Assembly: GCF_963676475.1 (NCBI RefSeq) | Contig: NZ_OY781107.1 | Location: forward strand, 62,001 to 126,000 | DNA length: 64,000 nt | Direction of reading: 5' to 3' | Source of the DNA: an uncultured Celeribacter sp. | GTDB taxonomy: Bacteria; Pseudomonadota; Alphaproteobacteria; Rhodobacterales; Rhodobacteraceae | Shown here: positions 44,551 through 54,188 of the stretch, in pieces | How positions within the stretch are numbered: the stretch's first letter is position 1 | Layout: each line of letters starts with the position of its first letter | Made by a program: the position numbers and the translations under genes | Notes under the pieces: generated by a model | The model's database searches: none | Told to the model about the DNA's origin: nothing | Seen by the model: the letters and a program-made list of their open reading frames with translations, nothing else

Positions 44551-44623
44551 GGTGGCGTCCTTTCACGATTGATGCGTTGAAGTTGCTTTTCGTAATATAC
44601 GTTTCTGCTCTGGAGTCACCACC

Positions 44624-44637
44624 TGTGAGCGCTAACA
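44624..44637. promoter_or_regulatory. LacI-type (CceR-like) operator upstream of sdhC
   Basis: TGTGAGCGCTAACA, a near-perfect palindrome with central AGCGCT, 75-88 bases before the sdhC start. LacI-family regulators bind such sites with a central CG. In Rhodobacter the LacI-type CceR controls central carbon genes, so it is a candidate, by inference. Confidence 0.45.
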
Positions 44638-44677
44638 TGGTCGGTTTATCCACCTTGACCCGTAGGAAAAAGCATTC

Positions 44678-44707
44678 TGTGATCACAAGAAACATTCAGT
44701 GATCACA
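44678..44707. promoter_or_regulatory. Twin TGTGATCACA operator of the sdh operon
   Basis: TGTGATCACA at 44678-44687 and AGTGATCACA at 44698-44707, centres 20 bases apart, with an A/T-rich linker. The same pair, with a very similar linker, lies upstream of sucC (55320-55350). The sites are 128-157 bases before the sdhC start. Confidence 0.75.
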
Positions 44708-44777
44708 AAATTGGACGCAAGACGATTTCCTAGGGTTTTTCTAAGGATTTTCAGAGCTTCAGATTAAGAATTTCACA

Positions 44778-44814
44778 AAAACGGGGCCACGTGCCCCCAC
44801 ACAGCCCCGTTTTG
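44778..44814 (-). terminator. Intrinsic terminator of the mcl2-mch operon
   Basis: On the minus strand the stem AAAACGGGGC / GCCCCGTTTT closes a 16-base loop and ends in T residues, 40 bases after the mch stop. An imperfect TGCGATCACA site overlaps its edge (44813-44822). Confidence 0.82.
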
Positions 44815-44853
44815 CGATCACAAATTCAGTCTTGCGACAGACTCACAGCAGAC

Positions 44854-45885
44854 TCACTGGGGCACGACAGCCCAGTAATCCAGATCCAACAAGACATCGG
44901 GGTGATATTTCCCTTCTTCCGTCTTATAGGCGAACTCCGGCGCGCCATGTTTATAGGCCACGAGCCGCAGCCGCAGCGCGCCGACACCCGGAGCCTCCGT
45001 TTCCGCCTTGTCGAGCACCTCGGTATAAGCCCGCACGGTGTCGCCGGTGAAACACGGATTGGCATGCGCACCGCCATTGAGGCCGACAATCATCTGAGCA
45101 TTGGCCAGGCCATTGAACGACAAGGCCCGCGCCATGGAAATCACATGCCCGCCATAGATCAAACGCTTGCCGTCCTCGCGATTGGTCGCATCAAAATGCA
45201 CCTTCGCGGTGTTCTGCCAGAGCCGGGTCGCCATCATGTGCTCGGCTTCCTCGATGGTCACCCCGTCCACATGGTCGATCTTTTCGCCGATCTCATAATC
45301 GCCAAAGCGATGCGCTTCGCCCGCCAGCGTGAAGTTGTATTTCAGGAAATCCAGCCCCTCCGGGATCACCAGATCCTCGGGCGCCACCACCTTGGTCAGC
45401 TCCGGGATCACCGTCTCCGGCGCAGGCGCATCCAGATCGCCTTTGCGCACCATGACCCAGCGGACATATTCCAGCACAAGCTCATCGAATTGATTGAGCC
45501 CGGTCGTGCGCACATAGACCACGCCCGATTTGCCATTAGAGTTCTGCTTCAGCCCGATCACCTCGGAGACCGAGCGCAGCGTATCGCCCGGATAGACCGG
45601 TTTCAGCCAGCGCCCCTCGGCATAGCCAAGGTTCGCCACCGCGTTGAGCGAAATATCCGGGACGGTTTTGCCAAAGACCACATGAAAGGCGATCAGATCG
45701 TCCAGCGGGCTTTTGCTCAGCCCGCAGCTTTCGGCAAACTCGTCGGAGGAATACAGCGCATGCCGCGCCGGATAGAGCGCATGATAAAGCGCGCGTTCGC
45801 CGCCCGACACGGTGCGCGGCACGGCGTGCTCGATCACCTGCCCGATCTTATAATCCTCGAAAAAACGTCCCGGATTGGTTTTCAC
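44854..45885 (-). CDS. mch: Mesaconyl-CoA (2-methylfumaryl-CoA) hydratase
   Basis: Hydrates mesaconyl-CoA to (2R,3S)-beta-methylmalyl-CoA in the ethylmalonyl-CoA pathway. A 343-residue double hotdog-fold protein related to MaoC dehydratases. It opens NPGRFFEDYKIGQVIEHAVP, contains VANLGYAEGRWLKPVYPGDT, and has a second hotdog with AHRFGDYEIGE. The match in length and opening to Rhodobacter Mch, and the mcl2-NnrU-DUF1737-mch order, make the call firm. Confidence 0.95.
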   Translation of the reverse strand: MKTNPGRFFEDYKIGQVIEHAVPRTVSGGERALYHALYPARHALYSSDEFAESCGLSKSPLDDLIAFHVVFGKTVPDISLNAVANLGYAEGRWLKPVYPGDTLRSVSEVIGLKQNSNGKSGVVYVRTTGLNQFDELVLEYVRWVMVRKGDLDAPAPETVIPELTKVVAPEDLVIPEGLDFLKYNFTLAGEAHRFGDYEIGEKIDHVDGVTIEEAEHMMATRLWQNTAKVHFDATNREDGKRLIYGGHVISMARALSFNGLANAQMIVGLNGGAHANPCFTGDTVRAYTEVLDKAETEAPGVGALRLRLVAYKHGAPEFAYKTEEGKYHPDVLLDLDYWAVVPQ

Positions 45886-45901
45886 CTCGATGGTCCTCCC
45901 A

Positions 45902-46105
45902 CTATAGCTGTCCCAGCTTCACCTCGGGCGAATACTCCCCCTCGGCCTCCTTGATCACCGCCTGCGCGCACCGCATCTTTCCCGATGCGGCGTCAAAAGC
46001 GTAGCTGGGGTCGCCGTAAAGCACCCAGCCCTTGTTCAGAGCCTCTGTCACCTTGTGACAAAAGGCCGATGTGTCTTCTTCGGTCAGCAACCTGTAGGCT
46101 TTCAT
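45902..46105 (-). CDS. DUF1737 domain protein
   Basis: A 67-residue cytoplasmic protein with the DUF1737 core: YRLLTEEDTSAFCHKV followed by ALNKGWVLYGDPSYAF. No function is known. The start at 46105 has GGAG six bases upstream; the frame extension to 46120 is rejected. It sits between NnrU and mch, the usual order in Rhodobacteraceae. Confidence 0.85.
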   Translation of the reverse strand: MKAYRLLTEEDTSAFCHKVTEALNKGWVLYGDPSYAFDAASGKMRCAQAVIKEAEGEYSPEVKLGQL

Positions 46106-46116
46106 CTCTCGCTCCA

Positions 46117-46665
46117 TCACATCGGAAACGGGTTATACCCAAGCCAGATATGTACCCCGGCAATCGCGCCGAAGACCACGAGAGAAATCACCACCAGACG
46201 GATGTCACCCGCAAGGCTATCGCCTTTGTACCGCTCAGGCGCAGGTTCCGCCCGATTGATCAGCGCCATCTCGACAAGCGCCCAAAGCGTCATGCCACCA
46301 AAAAGCACCAGAGAGGCCGCATCCGAATTCACCAAAAGATGCGCCACGCCCCAGACCACAACACTTGTGAGCATCGGATGCCGCATCTTGCCCCGCAGGC
46401 GGCTTTTGGAATGCCCGAGCGCGAACAAAAACACCGCAATCACCATCAGCGTGTTGTTCACATGGCGCAGATAGGCCGGCAGGGCGTAGAGATCATGCGT
46501 CCCGCTCATCCGGTAGCCGACGATCATCAGGATCAGCCCCGCCAGTATGCCCAGCGCCGCAAGCCCCTTGCCTTTCTCCCCCATCCCCCTGCGCATCTCC
46601 GGCGCCAGTCGTTTGAACAGATGGGCGGCCACCCAGAACAGCAGGCCGAGACTAAGAAGGGTCAT
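46117..46665 (-). CDS. NnrU family membrane protein
   Basis: A 182-residue polytopic membrane protein with about six helices. It shows the NnrU family pattern LGHSKSRLRGKMRHPMLTS, including a His-Pro pair. NnrU was first linked to nitrite/nitric oxide reduction in Rhodobacter, but the family is broader. Here it lies in the mcl2-mch operon, so a role in denitrification is unlikely to be its only one. Confidence 0.88.
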   Translation of the reverse strand: MTLLSLGLLFWVAAHLFKRLAPEMRRGMGEKGKGLAALGILAGLILMIVGYRMSGTHDLYALPAYLRHVNNTLMVIAVFLFALGHSKSRLRGKMRHPMLTSVVVWGVAHLLVNSDAASLVLFGGMTLWALVEMALINRAEPAPERYKGDSLAGDIRLVVISLVVFGAIAGVHIWLGYNPFPM

Positions 46666-46687
46666 GCGTGTACTCCGTATATCGTGT

Positions 46688-47542
46688 TTATGTCAGGGCC
46701 TTGATCGCCTCCGCTTTCGCAAGCATCGCCCGTGCCGTCACGATATGGAGGTTTTCGACGATTTTTCCATCGACAACCGCAACACCTTCGCCTTTTGCCT
46801 CGGCGTCTTCGAAGGCCGCGATCTGACGTTCGGCCAGATCAATCTCCGCCTCGCTTGGTGCGAAGGCCGTGTTGGCGATCTCCAATTGTGCCGGGTGAAT
46901 GAGCGTCTTGCCGTCAAACCCCATGTCACGCCCCTGCTCGCATTCGGCCTTGAGACCCTCGTCATCCTTGAAGGCATTATAGACGCCATCGAGGCAAATC
47001 ACCCCATAGGCGCGCGCCGCGATCAGGCACATATGCAAGCCCCCCATCATCGGCAGGCGGTCGGCCCGGAACCGCGTGTTCAGCTCCTTCGCCAGATCGT
47101 TCGTGCCCATGACGAACCCCGCCATGCGCGGGTGCGCCGCGATCTCTGCGGCGTTCAGCATGCCTAGCGGCGTCTCCATCATCGCCCAGAGCGGCACATC
47201 GGGAATGGCCTGCGCCAGCTCCTCGACCATGGCGGCGCTCTCAACTTTCGGCAGGAGAATCCCGTCAATATCAGCACCAACAAAAGCCGCTACATCGTCG
47301 CGCCCCCATTCGGTGTCAAAGCCGTTGACCCGCACGATCTTGGCGCGATTGCCGTAGCCGCCCTGCGCCAGCGTCTCTTTCAACAGGCCGCGCGCCTTGA
47401 CTTTTTCGTCGGGTGACACGGCGTCCTCAAGATCGAACAGGATCGCGTCACAGGCCAGCCCCTTGGCCTTTTCCAGCGCACGTTCTTTCGAACCGGGGAT
47501 ATAGAGAGCCGAGCGATAAGGGCGATTGGCGACTTGGGTCAT
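46688..47542 (-). CDS. mcl2: (3S)-malyl-CoA thioesterase
   Basis: Hydrolyses (3S)-malyl-CoA to malate and CoA, the last step of glyoxylate assimilation in the ethylmalonyl-CoA pathway. A 284-residue CitE-like protein with SALYIPGSKERALEKAKGLA at the N-terminus, the metal and substrate motifs LFDLEDAVSP and METPLGML, and GKTLIHPAQLEIAN. It matches Mcl2 rather than the lyase Mcl1, which has a different opening (LFGPGS). The start at 47542 has GGAGGA upstream; the longer frame is rejected. Confidence 0.92.
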   Translation of the reverse strand: MTQVANRPYRSALYIPGSKERALEKAKGLACDAILFDLEDAVSPDEKVKARGLLKETLAQGGYGNRAKIVRVNGFDTEWGRDDVAAFVGADIDGILLPKVESAAMVEELAQAIPDVPLWAMMETPLGMLNAAEIAAHPRMAGFVMGTNDLAKELNTRFRADRLPMMGGLHMCLIAARAYGVICLDGVYNAFKDDEGLKAECEQGRDMGFDGKTLIHPAQLEIANTAFAPSEAEIDLAERQIAAFEDAEAKGEGVAVVDGKIVENLHIVTARAMLAKAEAIKALT

Positions 47543-47612
47543 TTGATTCTTTTCCTCCGCAATATTATTGCGCAAGAGGCCACACAAGCGCACCAATTCG
47601 CAAGGGTAAATT

Positions 47613-47645
47613 TTCCGCAGCGCAGAATTTCCCTGCGTTGCAGAA
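47613..47645. promoter_or_regulatory. Two tandem near-palindromes upstream of mcl2
   Basis: TTCCGCAGCGCAGAA (47613-47627) and TTCCCTGCGTTGCAGAA (47629-47645) each have TTC...GAA ends around GC-rich centres, spaced about 17 bases apart. They lie 71-103 bases upstream of mcl2 and may be operators of this operon. No known regulator is matched. Confidence 0.4.
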
Positions 47646-47807
47646 AGAAAACCCCAATCGCAGCGCGCTACGGTAACCGCTTTTTTAACCCTTTTTCGGC
47701 AGGCTGAGATCCATACCGGCACGTTAGAATAAGGGACAGCCCAGCACCGGACACCCGCGCACCAAATCTTTCAGACAGGTCGCGCCGAAACAGAAAAGGA
47801 CAAGACG

Positions 47808-48125
47808 ATGACGACACGGATTGCCACTCTGACCGGAGCCGCGCTGCTCATGGCCACAACCCTCACGGCCGCCCCGGCATCCGCGCAACAAAACTGCGCC
47901 CAGCGCGACCAGATTCTGGATCGGCTCACAAGCAAATACGGCGAAAGCCGCCAGTCCATCGGCCTTGCGCCTAATTCCGGCGTGGTCGAGGTCTTTGCCT
48001 CTGACGAGACCGGCACCTGGACGATTCTGGTGACCAACCCCAACGGCATCACCTGTTTGATCGCCTCCGGTCAGGCCTTTGAAACCCTCGCCGAAGTGGC
48101 GGTGGCCAAGGGCGACGACGCCTAA
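47808..48125 (+). CDS. Small secreted protein, unknown
   Basis: A 105-residue exported protein: signal peptide MTTRIATLTGAALLMATTLT cleaved near ASA-QQ, then a compact domain with two Cys (QQNCAQR, GITCLIAS). Homologues with a similar layout are common in Rhodobacteraceae, to my recollection, without an assigned role. AAGGA precedes the ATG. It is divergent from mcl2 and its last 77 bases overlap the GNAT gene tail-to-tail. Confidence 0.8.
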   Translation: MTTRIATLTGAALLMATTLTAAPASAQQNCAQRDQILDRLTSKYGESRQSIGLAPNSGVVEVFASDETGTWTILVTNPNGITCLIASGQAFETLAEVAVAKGDDA

Positions 48126-48567
48126 GTGGCTTTGCGCGGCGGCGGATCATCGCGACCTTTTCTTCGCCGTCATAGCCAATGGCCTCATAAAATCCGCGCG
48201 CGCCATAGTCGCGCCCGGTCAACAGCATGATTTTATAGCCCTGCGCGGCCCAGACCACCTCCTCGATATGGCGCATCACCGCGCGTGACAGCCCCTGCCC
48301 CCGATGCTTGGACAGGGTCACCACATTCTCGACCAAGGCATAGGGCCGCCCGCCATATGTCATGTTTTCCAAAAGATGCACCGTCGCCATGGACACGGCT
48401 TTGCCCTCTTTCTCCGCGATGAAAACCGTCGTGCCCGATTGCGCCAAAACCTTGGCAAACTGCGCCGCATCCGCTACGGCAACCTCACCGACCAGAGCCT
48501 TGTAAAGTGCATGGCGGGCGTCGAAATCACCGGCTGTTGCGGGGCGAATGCAAATACTGTCCGTCAC
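48049..48567 (-). CDS. GNAT family N-acetyltransferase with an overlapping basic tail
   Basis: A 172-residue GNAT protein; the acetyl-CoA motif is VVTLSKHRGQGLSRAVM near residue 84, followed by GYKIMLLTGRD and FYEAIGY. The normal domain ends near residue 145. A tail of about 28 mainly Arg and Pro residues follows, which is only the antisense reading of the neighbouring secreted-protein gene. The stop appears to have been lost or moved. It overlaps the TSUP gene start region by four bases (ATGA-type). Confidence 0.82.
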   Translation of the reverse strand: MTDSICIRPATAGDFDARHALYKALVGEVAVADAAQFAKVLAQSGTTVFIAEKEGKAVSMATVHLLENMTYGGRPYALVENVVTLSKHRGQGLSRAVMRHIEEVVWAAQGYKIMLLTGRDYGARGFYEAIGYDGEEKVAMIRRRAKPLRRRRPWPPPLRRGFQRPDRRRSNR

Positions 48568-49317
48568 ACCAAAACCTCCCAGATCAATTTGCTGCCGGTG
48601 ATCACCAAAAACACATAGGCCAGTCCGAAAAACAATTTTTCCGGCACTTTGTGATGCATCCAGACACCAAAGAGCACGCCCGCAACGGCCGCCGGGATCA
48701 GAGTCAGATCAGCGATCAGGGTCTCTTTCGAGAAAATTCCGACAAAGGCATAGGGCACGACTTTCATCAGATTCACCGCCCAAAAGGTCAGCACGCTGGA
48801 CGCCTGATAGGTCGTCTTATCCATCCGTTTCGACAGCATGTAGACGGCAGCAGGCGGACCACCGGCGTGGGAGATGAAACTGGTGAGCCCCGTGACCCCG
48901 CCCCAAAACAGCCCGGCACCGGTGCCGAGTTCACGTTTCGGCGGGGTGATCCAACGCCGCGCTTTCGCCAGCTGCCAAAGCACAAATCCAATCGCAACGA
49001 GGCCGATCAAAAGCTTGAACACCGCAGGATCGGCGACACCATAGAGCAGTGTTCCGATCACAATTCCGGGAATGGCGCCGAGGATGAGAACACCCGCCAC
49101 GCGCAGATCCCATTTGCGCCAAAACAACCTGACGGCGGTCACATCCATCACCATCAACAGCGGCAACATCAGCCCGACCGCCTGCCCCGGCGTGAGAATC
49201 AAGGCCAGAAAAGGCGTGGCAGCAAAAGGCCGCAGCGGAGCCGAAGCCACCCTTTGACATGCCCGCAAAAATCACCGCTGGCACGGCGAAAAGGTAGAAA
49301 TTGAGATCGAGCGTCAT
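48564..49317 (-). pseudogene. TauE/SafE (TSUP) family transporter with a single-base frameshift
   Basis: The expected start MTLDLNFYLFAVPAVIFAGM at 49317 leads through SKGGFGSAAAF and then shifts frame. The rest continues as AATPFLALILTPGQAVGLML in another frame to the stop at 48564. Removing one base from the run of four A (49224-49227, plus strand) restores a 250-residue TSUP protein. So it is either a recent pseudogene, a slippage site or a sequence error. The C-terminal part alone (from 49268) is open. Confidence 0.8.
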
Positions 49318-49371
49318 CAGCACAGCCTTTGGGCAACGAGAGGTTTTTCCCTGAAAATATCGAGGGGTTAG

Positions 49372-50442
<1,071 letters not shown>

Positions 50443-50473
50443 GACGCCTGATCTCGACCGCCTTGGAAAATCG

Positions 50474-50506
50474 AAAACCGCATCTCATAATCGAGGTGCG
50501 GTTTTT
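50474..50506 (+). terminator. Intrinsic terminator of mdh
   Basis: Stem AAAACCGCATCTC / GAGGTGCGGTTTT (one G-T pair) with a six-base loop and T-run. Confidence 0.9.
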
Positions 50507-50574
50507 CTTTGTCTGCCTCAAAAACAGACTGTATGGTGCCGGTAACTATGTGATTTAACGCATGAAAGCTTCAT

Positions 50575-51375
50575 ATGCCGCATAATACCCCTTTGCCGAC
50601 GGTTTCTACTCTTTGGGTCGGCGGCGATCTCGGCTGGATGGAACACCTCTGTCTCACCTCTTTCGTTTACGCGAAACAGCCCATCGTGCTCTACCACTAC
50701 GATCCGGTCGGCAATGTGCCGGAAGGCGTCGAACTGCGGGATGCGCGCAGTATTTTTGAGCCCCCGAAAGATCTTGTGGCGCAGACCGCCCCCTCCTATC
50801 TCGCCGATATGTTCCGCCTGCACCTGATGCAGCAGACAGATGAAATCTGGGTCGACACAGACATCATTTGCCACGCACCTCTCATGCCCAACGAGGACGG
50901 GTTTCTGGTCGGCTGGTCGCCTTGGCATGGTGAAATCAACAATTGCATTATGCGGCTGCCGACCGGTTCCGGCGCACTTGAGATGCTGATGACGTTCCTG
51001 AACGACCTGTCACGCATCCCGCCGTGGATTCGCCCCATGATGCAACAGCGCCTGTCCAAAACGCCGGTGGAGACTCGGATGGTCGCGCGCTATCACACCC
51101 TGCGCACCATCATCGGCCCCAAAGCCCTGACCTATTGCCTCAAGGACACTGGCGAAGATCGCCACGCCTGCGAACCTGACGTTCTCCTGCCAGTGCCATG
51201 GCAATATGCAGACGTTCTGTTCAACCCCTACGGCGGTTGGGAAGGCTGGACCTCCGATCAGACCCGCTCGATGCACCTGTGGTCCAATGTCCTCAGACAC
51301 CACAAGAAACAGCCCGTGCAGCCCGGCAGTTACATGGCCAATTGGGCCAAGAAACTCGATGTGCCTCTGCCATGA
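50575..51375 (+). CDS. Glycosyltransferase with DXD motif (GT32-like)
   Basis: A 266-residue protein. The substrate-metal motif DEIWVDTDIICHA near residue 88 contains the DxD pair. The flanking YLADMFRLHLM matches the sugar-binding region of GT32-type transferases (Och1-like). No signal peptide. It is ATGA-coupled to a sulfotransferase, which suggests synthesis of a sulfated surface glycan. Donor and acceptor are unknown. Confidence 0.8.
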   Translation: MPHNTPLPTVSTLWVGGDLGWMEHLCLTSFVYAKQPIVLYHYDPVGNVPEGVELRDARSIFEPPKDLVAQTAPSYLADMFRLHLMQQTDEIWVDTDIICHAPLMPNEDGFLVGWSPWHGEINNCIMRLPTGSGALEMLMTFLNDLSRIPPWIRPMMQQRLSKTPVETRMVARYHTLRTIIGPKALTYCLKDTGEDRHACEPDVLLPVPWQYADVLFNPYGGWEGWTSDQTRSMHLWSNVLRHHKKQPVQPGSYMANWAKKLDVPLP

Positions 51376-52175
51376 TCATCAGCCACAGCCACAAGTTCAT
51401 TTTCATCAAAACGATGAAAACAGCCGGGACCAGCCTTGAGCTGGCCCTGTCTCATGCTTGTGGGTCCCAAGATATTGTCGCACGCATTCGCCCCGCGGAA
51501 CCCAGTCTGGAGGCGCGCGCCGACATTGATTTCAGAAACGCGAACTTTCACCACAGAAAGCAGGGCACCAAACTGACCTTACGCCAGCATTCGCCGCTGT
51601 TTCGTGCGGTGCAGGCCCTCGGCCCCGCGATCGCCGACTATCGCATCATCACGAGCGAGCGAAATCCGTGGCGCAAACTGGTGTCCTCCTTTTTCTGGAA
51701 ACTGCGCGACACGCCAGAGCAAATTCTCGGAGACCAGACCGAAGCCCCCGAAGACCCACAGGCACTTCAGGCCCTGTTCCGCCGCTTCGTCCTGTCGCCG
51801 GTCCCGGACCCGAGCGAGGCCTTCGAGATGTATTCTCACGGCGGGATTGTTTTGGCCGATCACGTGATCCGCTTCGAACATATCGCAGAGGACCTGAGCG
51901 ACACTGTCCACGCACTCGATTTGCCAACAGATGTGCGCCTGCCGGAAAAGCCGGCCAAAGGGGGTATCGCGCCGAAAAATCCCGATCTGTCTTTTGACGA
52001 CGACATGGACGCCACAGTGCGCCGACGGTTCGCCCGTGAAATCGCATGGTTCGGCTACGCTGGTCCCGACGCGACAGGTCAGGCCTATACGCCTCACCCG
52101 AACATCTCCGACTGGCGCGCGCACTATTGGCAAAAGCACAGTCAAACCGGATGGGTCCCAAAAAGAAATAGATGA
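51372..52175 (+). CDS. Sulfotransferase family protein
   Basis: A 267-residue protein with the PAPS-binding start FIFIKTMKTAGTSLELALS (residues 9-27) and IITSERNPWRKLVSSFFW as 3'-phosphate-binding strand and helix, as in membrane-glycan sulfotransferases of the Sulfotransfer_2 type. It is placed between two glycosyltransferases by overlapping starts. A large frame before the ATG is a shadow of the previous gene. Confidence 0.85.
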   Translation: MIISHSHKFIFIKTMKTAGTSLELALSHACGSQDIVARIRPAEPSLEARADIDFRNANFHHRKQGTKLTLRQHSPLFRAVQALGPAIADYRIITSERNPWRKLVSSFFWKLRDTPEQILGDQTEAPEDPQALQALFRRFVLSPVPDPSEAFEMYSHGGIVLADHVIRFEHIAEDLSDTVHALDLPTDVRLPEKPAKGGIAPKNPDLSFDDDMDATVRRRFAREIAWFGYAGPDATGQAYTPHPNISDWRAHYWQKHSQTGWVPKRNR

Positions 52176-52176
52176 C

Positions 52177-53178
52177 ATGAGCGCCCCCTCGCATCCCACC
52201 TGGGCCGTTGCTGCCCTGGGCGATGAACCCGCCCCTTTGATTGCCGCCTTTGCCCGGCATCATCGGGCTATCGGGGCCTCCGAAGTGCATATTTTTCTCG
52301 ACCGTCCGAACCCTGATGTCGCAGGCATGATCGGGGATCGAGAGGGCATTTTCATCACCACCTGCGATCAGGCCTATTGGGACAGGGAAAACCGGGGCAA
52401 ACGCCCGGAACGTCATACCGGACGACAAAAATTCGTCTCGACGCGGGTCTATCAAAACTCTGGCTGCGACTGGGTGTTGCATTGCGATGTGGATGAGTTC
52501 GTCGCGGATGAGGAAGCCCTGTCGAAGGCTTTGACCGATGCGGATCGCGACAGGGGGCTGGTGCTGCGCAATTCCGAACGCGTCTATTTGCCCGAGTGTA
52601 CGGGTGACATGATCTTTGAAGGCGGCTTTCGGCGTCCTTTTCATCTGACAGAAGAAGACACGCAGGCGATCTACGGGCGCTTCGGTAAATTTTTGGCCTA
52701 CGGGTTGACCGGACACCGGATCGGCAAAACCATCGTCCCGACCGGGCATCCCTGGGAAATGGGGGTGCATCACCCCAAGGCCCTCGATGGCGGAGCAAAG
52801 CCAAAGGTTTCGGCCACGCCGCAACGCTTTCTTTTGCATTTCGACGGGCTGACACCACTGCACTACGCCATAAAACTTTTGAAGAAATCCTTTGAGAATT
52901 ATTCCGGCCCGAAGCGCAAGATCGGCGAGGCCCGCGAAGCCCAATACCGTTTCACCCGCAACCATGCCGACCGACCGCGCGAAATTGTTCGTCTGGTGAC
53001 GGGCGTGCAATCCCTCAATGCGGCACAGGTCAAACAGCTTCTCGCCCTGGATTGGCTGCGCATGACGCCTTTCTTTCCTATGGATTGCGACGATCTCGAC
53101 CTGTCACGGGCGACATTCGACGCGCTTTTACGCGCACGCGATGGTGAAATTCTGGCCCGCGCCGGGCTCGAGATGTGA
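52177..53178 (+). CDS. Family 2-like glycosyltransferase
   Basis: A 333-residue protein of the GT2/GT92-like group. The N-terminal nucleotide-sugar part runs from AAFARHHRAIGASEVHIFLD to WVLHCDVDEFV, with the DxD motif. A C-terminal helical part follows. It begins one base after the sulfotransferase stop and is the last gene of the trio. Its role in polysaccharide assembly is inferred. Confidence 0.82.
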   Translation: MSAPSHPTWAVAALGDEPAPLIAAFARHHRAIGASEVHIFLDRPNPDVAGMIGDREGIFITTCDQAYWDRENRGKRPERHTGRQKFVSTRVYQNSGCDWVLHCDVDEFVADEEALSKALTDADRDRGLVLRNSERVYLPECTGDMIFEGGFRRPFHLTEEDTQAIYGRFGKFLAYGLTGHRIGKTIVPTGHPWEMGVHHPKALDGGAKPKVSATPQRFLLHFDGLTPLHYAIKLLKKSFENYSGPKRKIGEAREAQYRFTRNHADRPREIVRLVTGVQSLNAAQVKQLLALDWLRMTPFFPMDCDDLDLSRATFDALLRARDGEILARAGLEM

Positions 53179-53214
53179 AAACGCCGACGGGTAAACGGCA
53201 GGCAAATGACACAT

Positions 53215-53243
53215 AAAAAAGCCGGACACATGGCCCGGCTTTT
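53215..53243. terminator. Bidirectional terminator between the glycan genes and lpxQ
   Basis: AAAAGCCGG / CCGGCTTTT stem with a nine-base loop. The A and T runs on the two sides serve both convergent transcripts. Confidence 0.88.
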
Positions 53244-53264
53244 CTCAAAGTTTCAGATCCTGGA

Positions 53265-53921
53265 TCAGAATTTGTAGGTCACACCAAAGTTCAGAGCATT
53301 GGTGATGATGTCGCTCTCAAGATTGCCGCCACCATCGAGATCGACGTCGAGTTGGCTGTAGGTGCCTTTATATTCCGTGAAGAGATCCCAACGGTCGTTC
53401 AGCTCATAGCTGGCACCCAGAACCAGTGCCACGGTCGGCCCGGCGATCTGATATTCGATCGTGTCGGTGTTCGCGTTGACCACCTCGACATGCGGAATGA
53501 TGATCCCGGCAGACACGCTCGCATAGGGCGTGAAATTGCTCCACAGACCCGGCCAACGCCAGATCGGACCGACCGTCAGGTTGTTCAACCCGTCGGTGAA
53601 CTCCAGCGTCGAAAACCCGTTGTCCGCTTTGTCACCTTCATTGGCGTAGACTTTGGTGTGGTTGAAATCGGCGATCCAGCCGAAATTGTCCCGCACCCAC
53701 CATGTGCCGCGCACACCATAATAGGGCGGCATTTCAAAGCTTTTGCCTTTCCAGCCGGTGGTGAAATCGAAATCAGCCACACCATCGTTGCCGGACACAC
53801 CGCTGTGCGGCGCGGTTTGATAGCCGCCGTAAACCGACAGGCTGAAATCACCCGCCTGCGCCACGGACGCAAAAGAAACAGCGGCCACTGTGGCCAAAGC
53901 GATCTTGCCGAGAATTTTCAT
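53265..53921 (-). CDS. Outer-membrane lipid A oxidase-like protein (LpxQ-like)
   Basis: A 218-residue outer-membrane beta-barrel with a signal peptide (ending VAQA-GD) and a final Phe (YKF). The body shows TGWKGKSFEMPPYYGVRGTWW and ITNALNFGVTYKF, patterns I associate with LpxQ of Rhizobium. That enzyme oxidises the lipid A glucosamine to 2-aminogluconate with oxygen. The match is by remembered family pattern. If correct, the cell remodels its lipid A after export. Confidence 0.7.
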   Translation of the reverse strand: MKILGKIALATVAAVSFASVAQAGDFSLSVYGGYQTAPHSGVSGNDGVADFDFTTGWKGKSFEMPPYYGVRGTWWVRDNFGWIADFNHTKVYANEGDKADNGFSTLEFTDGLNNLTVGPIWRWPGLWSNFTPYASVSAGIIIPHVEVVNANTDTIEYQIAGPTVALVLGASYELNDRWDLFTEYKGTYSQLDVDLDGGGNLESDIITNALNFGVTYKF

Positions 53922-54188
53922 AGTATCACCTCAGTGCTTGCTTTCCGGTGCGATGTCGAAGACGTTCCATCGCGCATCGAAGAATGAGCGTGTCGGACCA
54001 AATCGACAGCCGACCTGCCGCAACGCTTTCCTGACGCTCTACACCCGTTTTGCACAGAAAAGCGAGAGCTTCTGTTCACATCTGGTCAATCTGTCGCGTA
54101 AAGGACACGTCCCGCCAAAGGTGAAACGCATGTCGCATTTTGAACGACACAGGTCTGGAGCGGCTCAGAACCAGGGTGTTATACGGCG

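Larger units (their letters stand above)
44551..44853. other. 303-bp region between mch and sdhC with sdh control sites
   Basis: Contains, from sdhC outward, a LacI-type palindrome at 44624-44637, the twin TGTGATCACA sites at 44678-44707, an AT-rich stretch, and the mch terminator. No gene is seen. The promoter elements themselves were not resolved by eye. Confidence 0.65.
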
